A stretch of 64,000 bases of DNA from Methanospirillum hungatei (GTDB taxonomy: Archaea > Halobacteriota > Methanomicrobia > Methanomicrobiales > Methanospirillaceae). The notes beneath the pieces were generated by a model. It ran no database searches. It had not been told where the DNA came from and worked only from the letters and a program-made list of their open reading frames with translations. Each line of letters opens with the position of its first letter. Positions within the stretch are counted from its first letter, which is position 1. The DNA lies in NCBI RefSeq assembly GCF_019263745.1, contig NZ_CP077107.1, positions 2,170,001 through 2,234,000 on the forward strand, written 5' to 3'. The position numbers and the translations under genes are program-made. This document shows, piece by piece, positions 41,413 through 50,786 of this stretch.

Positions 41413-43164
41413 TTATGATTGGTTCTCTTCTGACCGGGAGAAAAGGGTCTGATGGACCCGGTCACGTTCCCGGTCAATCTGATCATGAGTTGCACCAGAA
41501 TGCCGGAGAATTAATTCTGTTACCGATAATGCCAGTTCTCCTTCATCAGATAAAATTACATCTGCACCAGCTTTTTTGAGGTTTTGAACCTCTGATACAT
41601 ACAAAGTACGGGCGATAACCCTGATATCCGGATTGATCCGTTTGGCATTTTTAACGATTTCATCACTTTCCGGAATATTTGCAGCACTGATCACCAGAAC
41701 ATCGGCATTTTTTACTCCGGCTTTTTTGAGTGTGTCTATATGGCTGGCATTTCCATAGATCGCCTTATATCCTTTTTTTATCAGCGATTGGACTGTTTCG
41801 ACATTTAACTCAATAATAAGTGGTTCAATTGAATTGTCTCTCAAAAGCCTGGATACCGTCTGACCAACAGGTCCATACCCGATAACAATGGCAGTTGACT
41901 CATCAGTCTGTTTATCCAGTTCACATTCAGATACAGAACTGATCTGTGGGCCACACCGCTCCTGGATATATTTCGATACTCGTGGACAATCGTTGAGATA
42001 ACACTCAAATTTTCCAATAGCACGAAACAGGATTGGGTTTAATGTTATCGAGATGATTGCTGCAGCGACCAGAACATTTGAGGCGTTCTCTGGTAAAATA
42101 TGAAGGTCTCTTCCCATCGTCGCCAAAATAAAAGAAAATTCTCCGATTTGTGAGAGGACAACTGCCACAGATAATGCAATTCTGAGCGGGTATCGCATCA
42201 GGATAATTATAAAAAATGCAATCAGTGGCTTTCCGATAAGGATTATGAGAAGGGTTGCAACAACAAAAATTGCAGAATCAGCAAGGCTTGACCAGTCAAA
42301 AAGCATCCCTACTGATACAAAGAACAATACCGCAAATGCGTCACGTAGGGGCAGTGCCTCAGTAGCAGCCCGAAGGGAAAATTCTGATCTCCCAACAACC
42401 ATTCCGGCAAGAAATGCTCCAAGAGCCATGGAGACATCAAACAGGAATGCTGATCCGACAGCAATACACATTGCAATTGCAAGAATTGAGAGGGTAAACA
42501 GCTCACGGGAACCAGTTTTTGCAATATTTGTGAGGAGTTTAGGGATGACCCATCCGCCAACTACGAATGTGAATCCGACAAGCAGGAGAATTTTAACCGT
42601 TGCTATACCCACAGCAGTTCCGATACCTGTTAATCCAACAACTGAGCTGCCAAACACAGCTGGAAGCAGGACCAGAACAAAGACCGTGAATAAGTCTTCC
42701 ATCACCAGCCATCCGATTGCAATATGACCGGTTTTGGTATGGAGTTCATTATTGTCTGAGAGCACTCGTGTTAAAACAACAGTACTGGCTACTGATATTG
42801 CAAGTCCGAAGATAATTCCTGCTTCTATGCTCCAGCCCAGCCAGTACATGATTATTGCACCAAGGGCAGTCGCAGTCAGGCTTTGAATCAGGGCACCGGG
42901 GAGTGCAACTTTTCTTACCGCTAAAAATTCTTTTAAGTGGAATTGCAGCCCTACTCCGAACATAAGGAGAATTACTCCTATCTCTGCCAATTGTTCGGCG
43001 AGTTCATAGTTCGCAACAAATCCGGGTGTATTGGGGCTGACCATAATTCCGGCGATCAGGTACCCGATAATCGGTGATAGGCCCAGACGATGGGTGATAT
43101 ACCCGAAAAAGAGGGCTGCTGCAAATCCTCCGGTAAGCGTGAGGATGAGTTCGACACTATGCAC
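41413..43164 (-). CDS. monovalent cation:proton antiporter (CPA2/KefB type) with TrkA-N domain
   Basis: The protein has 583 residues. About twelve membrane segments (1-385; for example GFFAGYITHRLGLSPIIGY-like start and GAFLAGMVVGRSEFSLRA) are followed by a nucleotide-binding regulatory domain: AIVIGYGPVGQTVSRLL (near 425), ADVLVISAA and IRVIARTL. It exchanges K+ or Na+ for H+, gated by NAD(H). The second membrane-anchored winged-helix regulator is encoded 46 bases upstream on the same strand, a candidate controller. Confidence 0.9.
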   Translation of the reverse strand: MHSVELILTLTGGFAAALFFGYITHRLGLSPIIGYLIAGIMVSPNTPGFVANYELAEQLAEIGVILLMFGVGLQFHLKEFLAVRKVALPGALIQSLTATALGAIIMYWLGWSIEAGIIFGLAISVASTVVLTRVLSDNNELHTKTGHIAIGWLVMEDLFTVFVLVLLPAVFGSSVVGLTGIGTAVGIATVKILLLVGFTFVVGGWVIPKLLTNIAKTGSRELFTLSILAIAMCIAVGSAFLFDVSMALGAFLAGMVVGRSEFSLRAATEALPLRDAFAVLFFVSVGMLFDWSSLADSAIFVVATLLIILIGKPLIAFFIIILMRYPLRIALSVAVVLSQIGEFSFILATMGRDLHILPENASNVLVAAAIISITLNPILFRAIGKFECYLNDCPRVSKYIQERCGPQISSVSECELDKQTDESTAIVIGYGPVGQTVSRLLRDNSIEPLIIELNVETVQSLIKKGYKAIYGNASHIDTLKKAGVKNADVLVISAANIPESDEIVKNAKRINPDIRVIARTLYVSEVQNLKKAGADVILSDEGELALSVTELILRHSGATHDQIDRERDRVHQTLFSRSEENQS

Positions 43165-43210
43165 GTGTAATTACATGCATGTAAGTATTCAAATAATTGC
43201 TGTTAATCCG

Positions 43211-43957
43211 TCAGGCTGAATCTGCAATCTCCTTTTGCAGGATGTATCCTCTCTCTTCTGGCAGGTAATGTCGGGTATTTCTTCCTTCTTTAAGGAGAAT
43301 CACCCATTTTTCTTCTGCAAGATGCAGAACTGCACGGGTTATTGTTGGACTTGTGACTCCAAGTTTTTCTGCAATCTCTTTTCTGGTGATACCTGGAGAT
43401 TCGTGAATTAATTGCAGAATATTCCCGGTAAGGCCTGATGAAAACCGTGATAGGAACTGTTGCTCTTCAGGAGAAAATGTATTGTGGTTCTCAAAGAAAT
43501 GTGATGAACGCCCGTTATGTACACGAATAATGTATTTTTCCTGTGAAATCTTGTCAAGATGATATCGGAGTGTACTTTCATTGCATTGTGAAATCTCTGC
43601 AAGCCGGCCAAGAGTGATTCCTGGATTTTGGATGATCAGATCATACACTTTTCGTCGGGTTTCATGATCTAAAACATTATGGGAGGAGATTTTGCGATAT
43701 CCTCTCAGTTGATCTCTGATTTGTCTGTCAAATGAGTCAAAATCACCAAGAAGGCTTGTTAACACCCATTGTTCAGAGAAACGGTATGGGTGAGGGGAAG
43801 ACGTATAGGGGTTTTCTGATGTGATGTGCTCACCAGATCCATCATCCAGTATGAGGACATTCGGGCTCTCAAAATAGAAACCCTGGGGAGTAATGATGGA
43901 AAGTACGAGAGGAATTATGAAAAATCCTAACGCAAACCCGAAATTAACACAACGCAT
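43211..43957 (-). CDS. membrane-anchored regulator with two winged-helix domains (copy 2)
   Basis: The protein has 248 residues. The N-terminal anchor CVNFGFALGFFIIPLVLSI matches that of copy 1 (24043-24759), and both winged-helix units are present: ETRRKVYDLIIQNPGITL with CNESTLRYHLDKI, and SPGITRKEIAEKLGVTSPTI with a basic wing. The linker FFENHNTFSPEEQQFLSRFS is almost identical to copy 1. ATG 43957 is preferred over a TTG at 43969 and aligns with the start of copy 1. It is probably co-transcribed with the downstream antiporter gene. Confidence 0.86.
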   Translation of the reverse strand: MRCVNFGFALGFFIIPLVLSIITPQGFYFESPNVLILDDGSGEHITSENPYTSSPHPYRFSEQWVLTSLLGDFDSFDRQIRDQLRGYRKISSHNVLDHETRRKVYDLIIQNPGITLGRLAEISQCNESTLRYHLDKISQEKYIIRVHNGRSSHFFENHNTFSPEEQQFLSRFSSGLTGNILQLIHESPGITRKEIAEKLGVTSPTITRAVLHLAEEKWVILLKEGRNTRHYLPEERGYILQKEIADSA

Positions 43958-43969
43958 ATTTCTATACAA

Positions 43970-44377
43970 GTAAGGGAGTCAGAATATTATAAGCATACTG
44001 CAAATCCGAATCGCTCTTCAATTTTTATGGAATATGACCTTTTTGTAATGATGCTATTCTTTGTTATGTGAATCAGTAAAAATTTTTCAAAATTACACCG
44101 GAAATAACACAAAAAGGTAGCTTATTCAGTCATAGCACGTTTTTACGTGTTCATCAAATGATGTACACATCCCGGTAAATTCCATTGATCTTTGTGATGA
44201 TCATGGATCTCCTCTGAACTGGTGTCTCACGTGGGGATAAGGGAGATTGAGTGGTCCAGTTCATTAAATAATCAAATTCGCTGGACTACATCAAATGGAT
44301 CTATATTATATGATTGATATGGGAGCAAATTTTACGAAGGGTTCACCCTTGAACCAAAATATTCTGTAGGAAATAAT
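43970..44377. other. intergenic region upstream of secF
   Basis: About 400 bases between divergent genes without a convincing frame. It contains CACGTTTTTACGTG (about 44149) and, close to secF, overlapping small dyads AAGGG/CCCTT and GGTTCA/TGAACC at 44337-44355. GTAGGA at about 44366-44371 is the probable secF ribosome site. Confidence 0.5.
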
Positions 44378-45265
44378 ATGGATATAATAACCAGTATTAA
44401 CCGGTTTCTCTCATCGGCATCTCCGGCAAAGCTCTGTATCATACCTGTTTTCTTATTCATACTCTCGCTCTCAGTTCTGGGTATGACCATTCTCCAAACC
44501 GGATTGCCGGTATCTCCCGGTATTGAGTTTCAGGGCGGACTAAGTATTACTATCGCAACTGATGAGACGACAGAGTCATTAATGGAGACTTTTCACGAGT
44601 ATGATATCATCAGTGTCGCGGAAGGCATTCATGAGGGGAAATACCTCAAATTTGGTCCGATGGATGAAAAAAAAGTTCTTGAACTGACCAGGATCGTTGA
44701 TGAGAGATATACTGATGCAAAAATTGATCATATCGGTTCATCATTTGGGAAAACATTGCAGGATCAGGCAGGGTTTGCAATCTTGTTTTCATTCATCGGT
44801 ATGGCAATTGTGGTTTTTGTCATCTTTCGCTCTTTTGTTCCTTCTCTTGCAATCGTCTTATCAGCCCTTGCTGACATGGTTATGACTGCTGCAGCAATGA
44901 ATATTTTGGGAATTCAACTCTCACTTGGGACAACAGCTGCACTATTGATGTTGATTGGATATTCTGTGGATAGTGATATTCTTCTGACTTCACGTGTTCT
45001 CAAACGAAAAGGGACTTTTGATGAGAAGGTATCCGGAGCATTCAGGACCGGAATTATCATGACCTCCACAACATTTGGAGCAATTGCTGCGATGTGGATC
45101 ATCTCATGGATTGGTGGCATACAGATCATTCATGAAATTGCCCAGGTGCTTCTCATTGGTCTTCTCTTTGATGTCATGAACACATGGCTGACAAATGTAG
45201 GGATCCTCAAGTGGTATCTGACCGGAGAAAAAGGGAAAAAATACTCATTCCGGGGTGGCTTGTAA
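44378..45265 (+). CDS. secF: preprotein translocase accessory subunit SecF
   Basis: The protein has 295 residues and six membrane segments. The family signature is GIEFQGGLSITIA after the first segment, with FSFIGMAIVVFVIFRSFVPS and SLGTTAALLMLIGYSVDSDI in the membrane core. With SecD it uses the ion gradient to finish protein export. The gene is followed directly by secD with no gap (TAA then ATG); secF before secD is the usual archaeal order. Confidence 0.95.
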   Translation: MDIITSINRFLSSASPAKLCIIPVFLFILSLSVLGMTILQTGLPVSPGIEFQGGLSITIATDETTESLMETFHEYDIISVAEGIHEGKYLKFGPMDEKKVLELTRIVDERYTDAKIDHIGSSFGKTLQDQAGFAILFSFIGMAIVVFVIFRSFVPSLAIVLSALADMVMTAAAMNILGIQLSLGTTAALLMLIGYSVDSDILLTSRVLKRKGTFDEKVSGAFRTGIIMTSTTFGAIAAMWIISWIGGIQIIHEIAQVLLIGLLFDVMNTWLTNVGILKWYLTGEKGKKYSFRGGL

Positions 45266-46720
45266 ATGGATAAAAAAACAATCATAGAGACGGTAAAAGA
45301 TTATAGGGTTTCAATTTACCTTATCCTGGTGATTGCGTCGTTCATCATTCTGTTTCCTCATCCAGGTCCATCAGGTCTTCAGACCAATCTTCAGTTTGGA
45401 CTGGACCTTGATGGAGGTTCATGGATCCAACTTGAATATCAGGCTGCAACCGTGAAGTTTAAGTCCGATATGACTCTTGATTCATTCATTCCTGCACTAA
45501 AAAATCAGCTTGGATCAGAAGTCATTCAAGTGGATGAAGATACTCTGGAGATCAGGAAATCTATTACTGAAGAGGAACTTCGTGGTATATTTTCAGGTCT
45601 TAATGCGTCATTGGTCTCTTTTTCTCCGGGTGTGACAAAAGAGACTGCTGAAGATATTAAACGGATTTTAGAGAATAAAATTAACAGTCTTGGGACACGT
45701 GATGCCAAGGTCTATGTCATAACCGGACTGAATGGAATCAGTCGGTACATCAGGGTTGAGATGGCTGGTGTTTCCATGGGTCAGGCCAAAGAAATTGTTG
45801 GTAAACAGGGTAAATTTGAGGTCCGGTTTCACACAATAGGAAATGAGACCGCTCATGTCCTCTTTGGTGATTCAATTCAATCAGTTGCAAATCCATCCCA
45901 AAGTCCACCTAATAGCGATAACTGGGGTGTTTCATTTGTTATCTCACCACAAGGAGCAGAAAACCTTCGGTCGGTTGCTATCTCATCCGGTGCTGTAAAA
46001 AATCCACAAGGTCATAATCTGGATATGATACTAGACGGAGAGGTTGTATTCTCCGCCCCTCTTGCTCCTGATCTGGCAGCAGAACTCCAAACCAGACCGA
46101 CTTCCAACCTTCTGGCTTCTACCGGGTATGGTCAGGAAGGGAAAGAACAGGCAAAACTGCTTGAAATACATCTTCGAAACGGAGCACTCCCGGTCGAGGT
46201 TCAGATTGCGGGATCAGGTTCTGTCTCTGCAGAGTTAGGTGAACAATTTAAGTTCTGGTGTGTGGTAGCAGGATTATGTGCTCTTATTGCAGTGGGAATC
46301 AGTGTCTTGTACCGGTATCATGAACCGGCAATTGTACTTCCGATGGTGCTTATTAATGCTTCAGAAGTACTCATCCTCCTTGCAATCACCTCATTCTTCC
46401 TGCAGCTTGATCTTGCAACTATTGCCGGACTGATTGCAGTTCTTGGAACAGGAATTGATCAGATGGTAATTCTCACGGATGAAATATTGCATGAAGGGAA
46501 GGTTCCTTCACCAAATCTCTATGTAAAACGGTTAAAACGAGCCCTTTCCATAATCGTGGCATCTGCAGCAACTGTTTTTATTGCAATGCTTCCATTAGCA
46601 CTCATGGATCTTTCAACGCTCCGGGGATTTGCCATCGTTACCATTTTGGGTGTGCTTGTTGGAGTCATCATCACCCGACCTGCATATGGCCGGATTATCA
46701 TGGCAATCCTCTCACGATAA
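45266..46720 (+). CDS. secD: preprotein translocase accessory subunit SecD
   Basis: The protein has 484 residues. The first membrane segment is followed by FGLDLDGGSWIQLEYQ, a large extracytoplasmic domain (about 60-315), and a C-terminal membrane bundle with LATIAGLIAVLGTGIDQMVI. Length and layout are normal for archaeal SecD. It works with SecF at the SecYEG channel. T6 follows the stop, a likely terminator. Confidence 0.95.
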   Translation: MDKKTIIETVKDYRVSIYLILVIASFIILFPHPGPSGLQTNLQFGLDLDGGSWIQLEYQAATVKFKSDMTLDSFIPALKNQLGSEVIQVDEDTLEIRKSITEEELRGIFSGLNASLVSFSPGVTKETAEDIKRILENKINSLGTRDAKVYVITGLNGISRYIRVEMAGVSMGQAKEIVGKQGKFEVRFHTIGNETAHVLFGDSIQSVANPSQSPPNSDNWGVSFVISPQGAENLRSVAISSGAVKNPQGHNLDMILDGEVVFSAPLAPDLAAELQTRPTSNLLASTGYGQEGKEQAKLLEIHLRNGALPVEVQIAGSGSVSAELGEQFKFWCVVAGLCALIAVGISVLYRYHEPAIVLPMVLINASEVLILLAITSFFLQLDLATIAGLIAVLGTGIDQMVILTDEILHEGKVPSPNLYVKRLKRALSIIVASAATVFIAMLPLALMDLSTLRGFAIVTILGVLVGVIITRPAYGRIIMAILSR

Positions 46721-46769
46721 TTTTTTGAGAATGGTCTGGTAACACCGTGCTTGACTTTCTGTGAAAAAA

Positions 46770-47996
46770 TTAGATCTCCTGTTTTGATCCCGGATTTATC
46801 TCAGGAAGGGCGTATTTTTGTTTTAATGTCCCGAATACAAATGGCACAGCAAGTAAAAAACCTGCACAGCCGAATGTTACGAACATGACGCCATATGTTG
46901 AAGCGATTGCGATAACCGGAACAATGGCCAGGGTAGATGCGAATTGTCCCAGGTTTAAGGATACAGAAAATCCACCGCTTGCTCTTCCAAGAAATTGTTT
47001 TGGTGTAATTGTCGCAATCCATGTCAGAATTGTTGGCATCAGAATCCCTTCTGCAATGCCTACACATACCACTGCGATTCCGACGACAACAAGAGATGAT
47101 GCAAGTCCTAACAAACAGTATCCGAGTCCAAAGAAAACAAATGTGGCAGTCAGGATCGTGTTCCGATGAAATCTCCAGACTATTCTGCCATATGCAAGTC
47201 CCATGAGTGATGAAGCACACCCCATGATACCCAGGAATAATCCACTGGTAAGGGCTGTGTTCTCTCCAAGTATTCGTGCTGCATCCATCGTCGCAATCAG
47301 GTAGGGGAATTTGACTGGCATAAGAAAGAACAACATGTTCCCCAGAAACAGAGTAATGTACGCCATCAAGAGGGGAGCTGTCGGGAATTGTTCTGGTGAT
47401 TCATCCTTGTCCCTCATAATCTTTGGAAGAACCGGTTCTCTCATGGTGAGCAAAACTCCGGCAAGAATGACAATACCTACCAGGTAAATCAGGAATGCTG
47501 CATGCCAGGAAATACCTGCAAGCCATCCGCCGCTCATTTCCAGAACCAAAACTCCAAATCCCATGGCTGCTGCCTGATACCCAAGGACTCTGGCGCGGGT
47601 AATCCCTTCATAGTAACAGGGGATCAGTGATGATGTCGTACAGGTAATTCCGGCAATACCAATCCCAAGAAAGAATCTGCCTGCAAGGAGTGCGTATATA
47701 TTGTCAAGGTAATAGCCGGAACTGCCTGCGATGGTGAAGATGGCTATGGAAACAATAAGGACCTTGATTTTCCCGATTTTGTCGGAGAGAGCACCAAGGA
47801 AAATACCGGTAAGGGCGATTGCCAGTGCAGGAAGCGTTATTATAAGGGAGATAACAGAATCTGATGCATCCGGGAAAGCCTCACTGATGAAAGGAAGTGC
47901 AGGCGCGACTGCTGCTCCTCCCATGAGAATCATCATGGCCGATAACAAGAGAAATAGGAGTGTCCATTTCGTTGGTTGAAATGTTCGGGAAATCAT
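46770..47996 (-). CDS. major facilitator superfamily transporter
   Basis: The protein has 408 residues and twelve membrane segments. The loop between segments 2 and 3 reads GALSDKIGKIKVLI, the standard MFS motif, and GRFFLGIGIAGITC follows in segment 4. The cargo is unknown; the family includes sugar, drug and organic-acid carriers. It is divergent from a TrmB-type regulator across a 61-base gap, so that regulator probably controls it. Confidence 0.9.
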   Translation of the reverse strand: MISRTFQPTKWTLLFLLLSAMMILMGGAAVAPALPFISEAFPDASDSVISLIITLPALAIALTGIFLGALSDKIGKIKVLIVSIAIFTIAGSSGYYLDNIYALLAGRFFLGIGIAGITCTTSSLIPCYYEGITRARVLGYQAAAMGFGVLVLEMSGGWLAGISWHAAFLIYLVGIVILAGVLLTMREPVLPKIMRDKDESPEQFPTAPLLMAYITLFLGNMLFFLMPVKFPYLIATMDAARILGENTALTSGLFLGIMGCASSLMGLAYGRIVWRFHRNTILTATFVFFGLGYCLLGLASSLVVVGIAVVCVGIAEGILMPTILTWIATITPKQFLGRASGGFSVSLNLGQFASTLAIVPVIAIASTYGVMFVTFGCAGFLLAVPFVFGTLKQKYALPEINPGSKQEI

Positions 47997-48057
47997 GCCC
48001 TATCTTGTTACCAATGTTAAAATATGAAAAAAATGCTCCTGAATTCAGTAGCTAATC

Positions 48058-48807
48058 ATGATAGACGAATCATTACTTTCAGACCTGAAAAGCATCGGGA
48101 TGAGTGAATACGAGGCAAAGGTGTATGGTATTCTTACCGCTCTTCGGGTAGCCGATGCCCGTGAAATTCATGAACATACAAAGATACCCCGTGGCAGAAT
48201 CTACGAAACCCTTGCGTCTTTGGTCCAAAAAGGATTTGTCGTGTCTTCAGGGAAATCTCCGGCCATGTATTCTCCGGTTGATCTTACCTTGATATTTGAA
48301 AGACTGAAACGGGAATCGGTGAGTTCTCTTGATCAGTTATGTGTTCGGCTGAAAAATTTAGAGACTGAATCTCCTGAACCGCTTATGCAGGGGTACAAAC
48401 TCTCTACTGAATGGACCCGGGATAACCAGATTCGAATGGTTTTAAGAAGGGCAAAATCAGAAATTATCTTTCTCTGTAATGACAAGGAATTTTTAAAAAA
48501 ATATAGTATTGATATTGCTCGTGCTGCAAAACGGGTCCATGTGTATCTTATTGTGGGTAAAAAGGAACTTGCAGAGTTTGCTCCGGTAAAATGTTACATG
48601 GGTGGAAATGATATCGAATCATCATTTTTTCACAGGGAGATGAGTGAAGATTCCGGCCTGGTGATAAAATTGTTATTGATAGCAGATAGTCGTGAATCCA
48701 TCTCTATTCTAGAAGATAATGGAATACTTACTGGAATATTTATTTTTCCAGATATCAATGCCAGGTATCTATCAAAAAATTTTATCCAGGAAATTCAGCC
48801 GGTTTGA
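48058..48807 (+). CDS. TrmB-family transcriptional regulator
   Basis: The protein has 249 residues. The N-terminal winged helix is the TrmB type: LKSIGMSEYEAKVYGILTAL, HTKIPRGRIYETLASLVQKG. A coiled stretch (about 80-105) leads to a C-terminal phospholipase-D-like sensing domain (REIIFLCND-like). TrmB proteins bind sugars in known cases. It faces the MFS transporter gene with a 61-base gap. A T7 tract follows the stop. Confidence 0.9.
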   Translation: MIDESLLSDLKSIGMSEYEAKVYGILTALRVADAREIHEHTKIPRGRIYETLASLVQKGFVVSSGKSPAMYSPVDLTLIFERLKRESVSSLDQLCVRLKNLETESPEPLMQGYKLSTEWTRDNQIRMVLRRAKSEIIFLCNDKEFLKKYSIDIARAAKRVHVYLIVGKKELAEFAPVKCYMGGNDIESSFFHREMSEDSGLVIKLLLIADSRESISILEDNGILTGIFIFPDINARYLSKNFIQEIQPV

Positions 48808-48811
48808 TGAC

Positions 48812-48818
48812 TTTTTTT
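48812..48818 (+). terminator. T7 terminator after the trmB-like gene
   Basis: Seven T residues 5 bases after the stop codon, typical for archaeal termination. Confidence 0.5.
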
Positions 48819-48904
48819 CTGATATTCAGAGCTCCTGTTCCTGGTAACAAAAGATGAATTTAGATCTTGTACTCGTTTTATGGCTGAATCGAAAAAAGGG
48901 ATAA

Positions 48905-50464
48905 TTATGCCGGATTTTCTGTTCCCTTCCTATCACGAAGCTGGTATACTACCATTACAATAAGGGAAATCGGCAGGGCTATTACCAGGGGATCGATAAC
49001 GGTCCATGGTGCTGGCAGAATCGTGACAGCCCCGGTGAGAAGCTGAGATATTCCAAGGACTTTTGCTTCAGCGGTATGAACGAAAATGGTCCATATAAAC
49101 CAAATTACTGTCCCGACGATCATACTTACCACTGCTCCGGCCTTTGAGGGATTTCTGGCATACACGCCGACAGCAAATGCCGGAAGGAATGCTGATGCAC
49201 AAAGGCCCATGAACATAGCAGTAGCCCTTGCGATAATCCCTGCTGGCATGGCAAGAGCTAAGGCAACACTGACGATCATCATAACAATACACCCGATCTG
49301 GTTTGCCCGGAGGGACATTGCACATTTTTGTCCTCTTCCCCAGATATCACAGACTAGGGCGGTTCCCATGGTATGATAGAGAGAAGAGAGAGTGGACATT
49401 GCTGCAGAGAGCAGGGTCAACATGAAGATGACGATAAACAGATCCGGTGTTGCCATGTTGATGTAGAGCGGGATGATTGAGTCAACGTTTCCTCCGGCTG
49501 CATCAACTGCGATCTTGCCTACATGCTGGTAAAAATACACATTTGTCAATGCACCAACGGTAAAGGCAACCCCGGTCATCATCAGGATGAATGGTCCACC
49601 CACCAGGACTGCACGGTTAAGTGACTTGTTCTCTTTTGCGGTCATGAACCTGACTACAAGTTGTGGCTGGGCAAGAACACCGATACCAACACCAAGGACC
49701 AGGGTGGTGATAAGGGTAAACCATATCGGCGATCCTAGTTCAGGCATCGAGGCCCATCCGGTCATTCCTTGTCCGACAAGTGCTTCCGGAACCAGGTCAG
49801 ACATGGCAGCAAGTGCTTTGTGACCGGCAGTTACTCCCCCGACATATATGTACGTCAACACCAGAAGCACGGTCATACCAATAAGCATGATTGCACCCTG
49901 GAATGCATCGGTGTACATGACGGCGATTAACCCACCATAGATAACATAGAGAGCAACGACAACCGCAAAAGCGATCAGAGCGGTGGTGTATGAAATACTA
50001 AGCGTTGTTTCAAGGAAACGTGCTCCTCCAATCAGAACCGCTGCGGTGTACAGAGGCATACCAAGCAGGATGATAATACCGCTGATAAGCTGTAGTTTTG
50101 GTGACCGGAAGATCTTTCCCATCAGATCCGGAAAGGTAAGAGCCCCAGTCTCTGCTCCTTTTTCCCGTGTTTTCTTTCCGAATAAGACAAAGGCCAGGAG
50201 AATTCCGATTCCAATGTTAAATACCGTAAGCCAAATGAGGCCCATTCCCAGATTTGCAGCAACACCTCCAAACCCGACAATAGCTGATGTTGAGATGAAT
50301 GTTGCACCATATGACAAGGCAATGATCACCGGATGACTGTCCCTTCCGGCAAGCAGGTAATCTTCAGCGTGAAGTGTCTTTTTGTATCCAAGATATCCAA
50401 GCACCAATGTAATTGCAACATACACCAGAACCAGGATGGTTGTCACAACCGGATCAACTGCCAT
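48905..50464 (-). CDS. sodium:solute symporter (SSS/PutP family)
   Basis: The protein has 519 residues and about thirteen membrane segments. Typical motifs are LAGRDSHPVIIALSYGATFI (segment 1-2 region), GGLIAVMYTDAFQGAIMLIG (near 178) and LLSAAMSTLSSLYHTMGTAL with the Na+-site serines (near 355). It imports an organic solute, perhaps proline, an organic acid or an osmolyte, with Na+. Its start overlaps by 11 bases the gene of a 43-residue membrane protein, which is typical for one branch of the family. Confidence 0.92.
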   Translation of the reverse strand: MAVDPVVTTILVLVYVAITLVLGYLGYKKTLHAEDYLLAGRDSHPVIIALSYGATFISTSAIVGFGGVAANLGMGLIWLTVFNIGIGILLAFVLFGKKTREKGAETGALTFPDLMGKIFRSPKLQLISGIIILLGMPLYTAAVLIGGARFLETTLSISYTTALIAFAVVVALYVIYGGLIAVMYTDAFQGAIMLIGMTVLLVLTYIYVGGVTAGHKALAAMSDLVPEALVGQGMTGWASMPELGSPIWFTLITTLVLGVGIGVLAQPQLVVRFMTAKENKSLNRAVLVGGPFILMMTGVAFTVGALTNVYFYQHVGKIAVDAAGGNVDSIIPLYINMATPDLFIVIFMLTLLSAAMSTLSSLYHTMGTALVCDIWGRGQKCAMSLRANQIGCIVMMIVSVALALAMPAGIIARATAMFMGLCASAFLPAFAVGVYARNPSKAGAVVSMIVGTVIWFIWTIFVHTAEAKVLGISQLLTGAVTILPAPWTVIDPLVIALPISLIVMVVYQLRDRKGTENPA

Positions 50465-50585
50465 GATCTCTTCCTCCTTTATTCCAGTTGATCATTCCGT
50501 AAATTATGCAGGCAATAGCTAACCCTATCGCTAATGCGTACCCACCCCAGATCGCAGGGTCTGTAATACCAAATACTGAGAACAT
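50454..50585 (-). CDS. small membrane protein, symporter accessory type
   Basis: A 43-residue gene found by reading the minus strand upstream of the symporter. It starts with a segment FGITDPAIWGGYALAIGLAI, has one membrane span ending ACIIYGMINWNKGG, and its stop lies inside the start of the symporter gene (11-base overlap). GGAGGT lies 9 bases before its ATG (50583-50585). Small proteins of this shape, ending YGxxNWNKG, are known as symporter small accessory proteins. It probably helps assemble or stabilise the symporter. Confidence 0.82.
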   Translation of the reverse strand: MFSVFGITDPAIWGGYALAIGLAIACIIYGMINWNKGGRDHGS

Positions 50586-50627
50586 GTTTATCGAACCTCC
50601 GGTAAACTGTCAGCGAATATCAATACC

Positions 50628-50701
50628 GGGGACCGAAAAGAGCCGGCCCCCTATCTAAACACGAAAAAAAAGGTGACGAAAAATGAGTTGTTACAGATAG
50701 G
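50628..50701 (-). promoter_or_regulatory. structured leader of the symporter operon
   Basis: In the RNA sense (minus strand) GGGGGCCG and CGGTCCCC (50651-50644 and 50635-50628) form an 8-bp stem with one G-U pair. A second stem, CCTATCT/AGATAGG (50695-50701 with 50650-50656), encloses 38 bases. The stems share two bases, so they may compete. No riboswitch class was recognised. Confidence 0.4.
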
Positions 50702-50747
50702 TATCCACTGCTGTATCAATTTACCACACATAGGTGTACCCTGGTTC

Positions 50748-50755
50748 AGTATAAA
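50748..50755 (-). promoter_or_regulatory. TATA-like box of the symporter operon
   Basis: TTTATACT on the minus strand lies about 165 bases before the small accessory gene, predicting a leader of roughly 140 bases that contains the two hairpins. Confidence 0.4.
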
Positions 50756-50786
50756 TCTCACTCTGGTGCGTCAGAAAAAAATGGTG

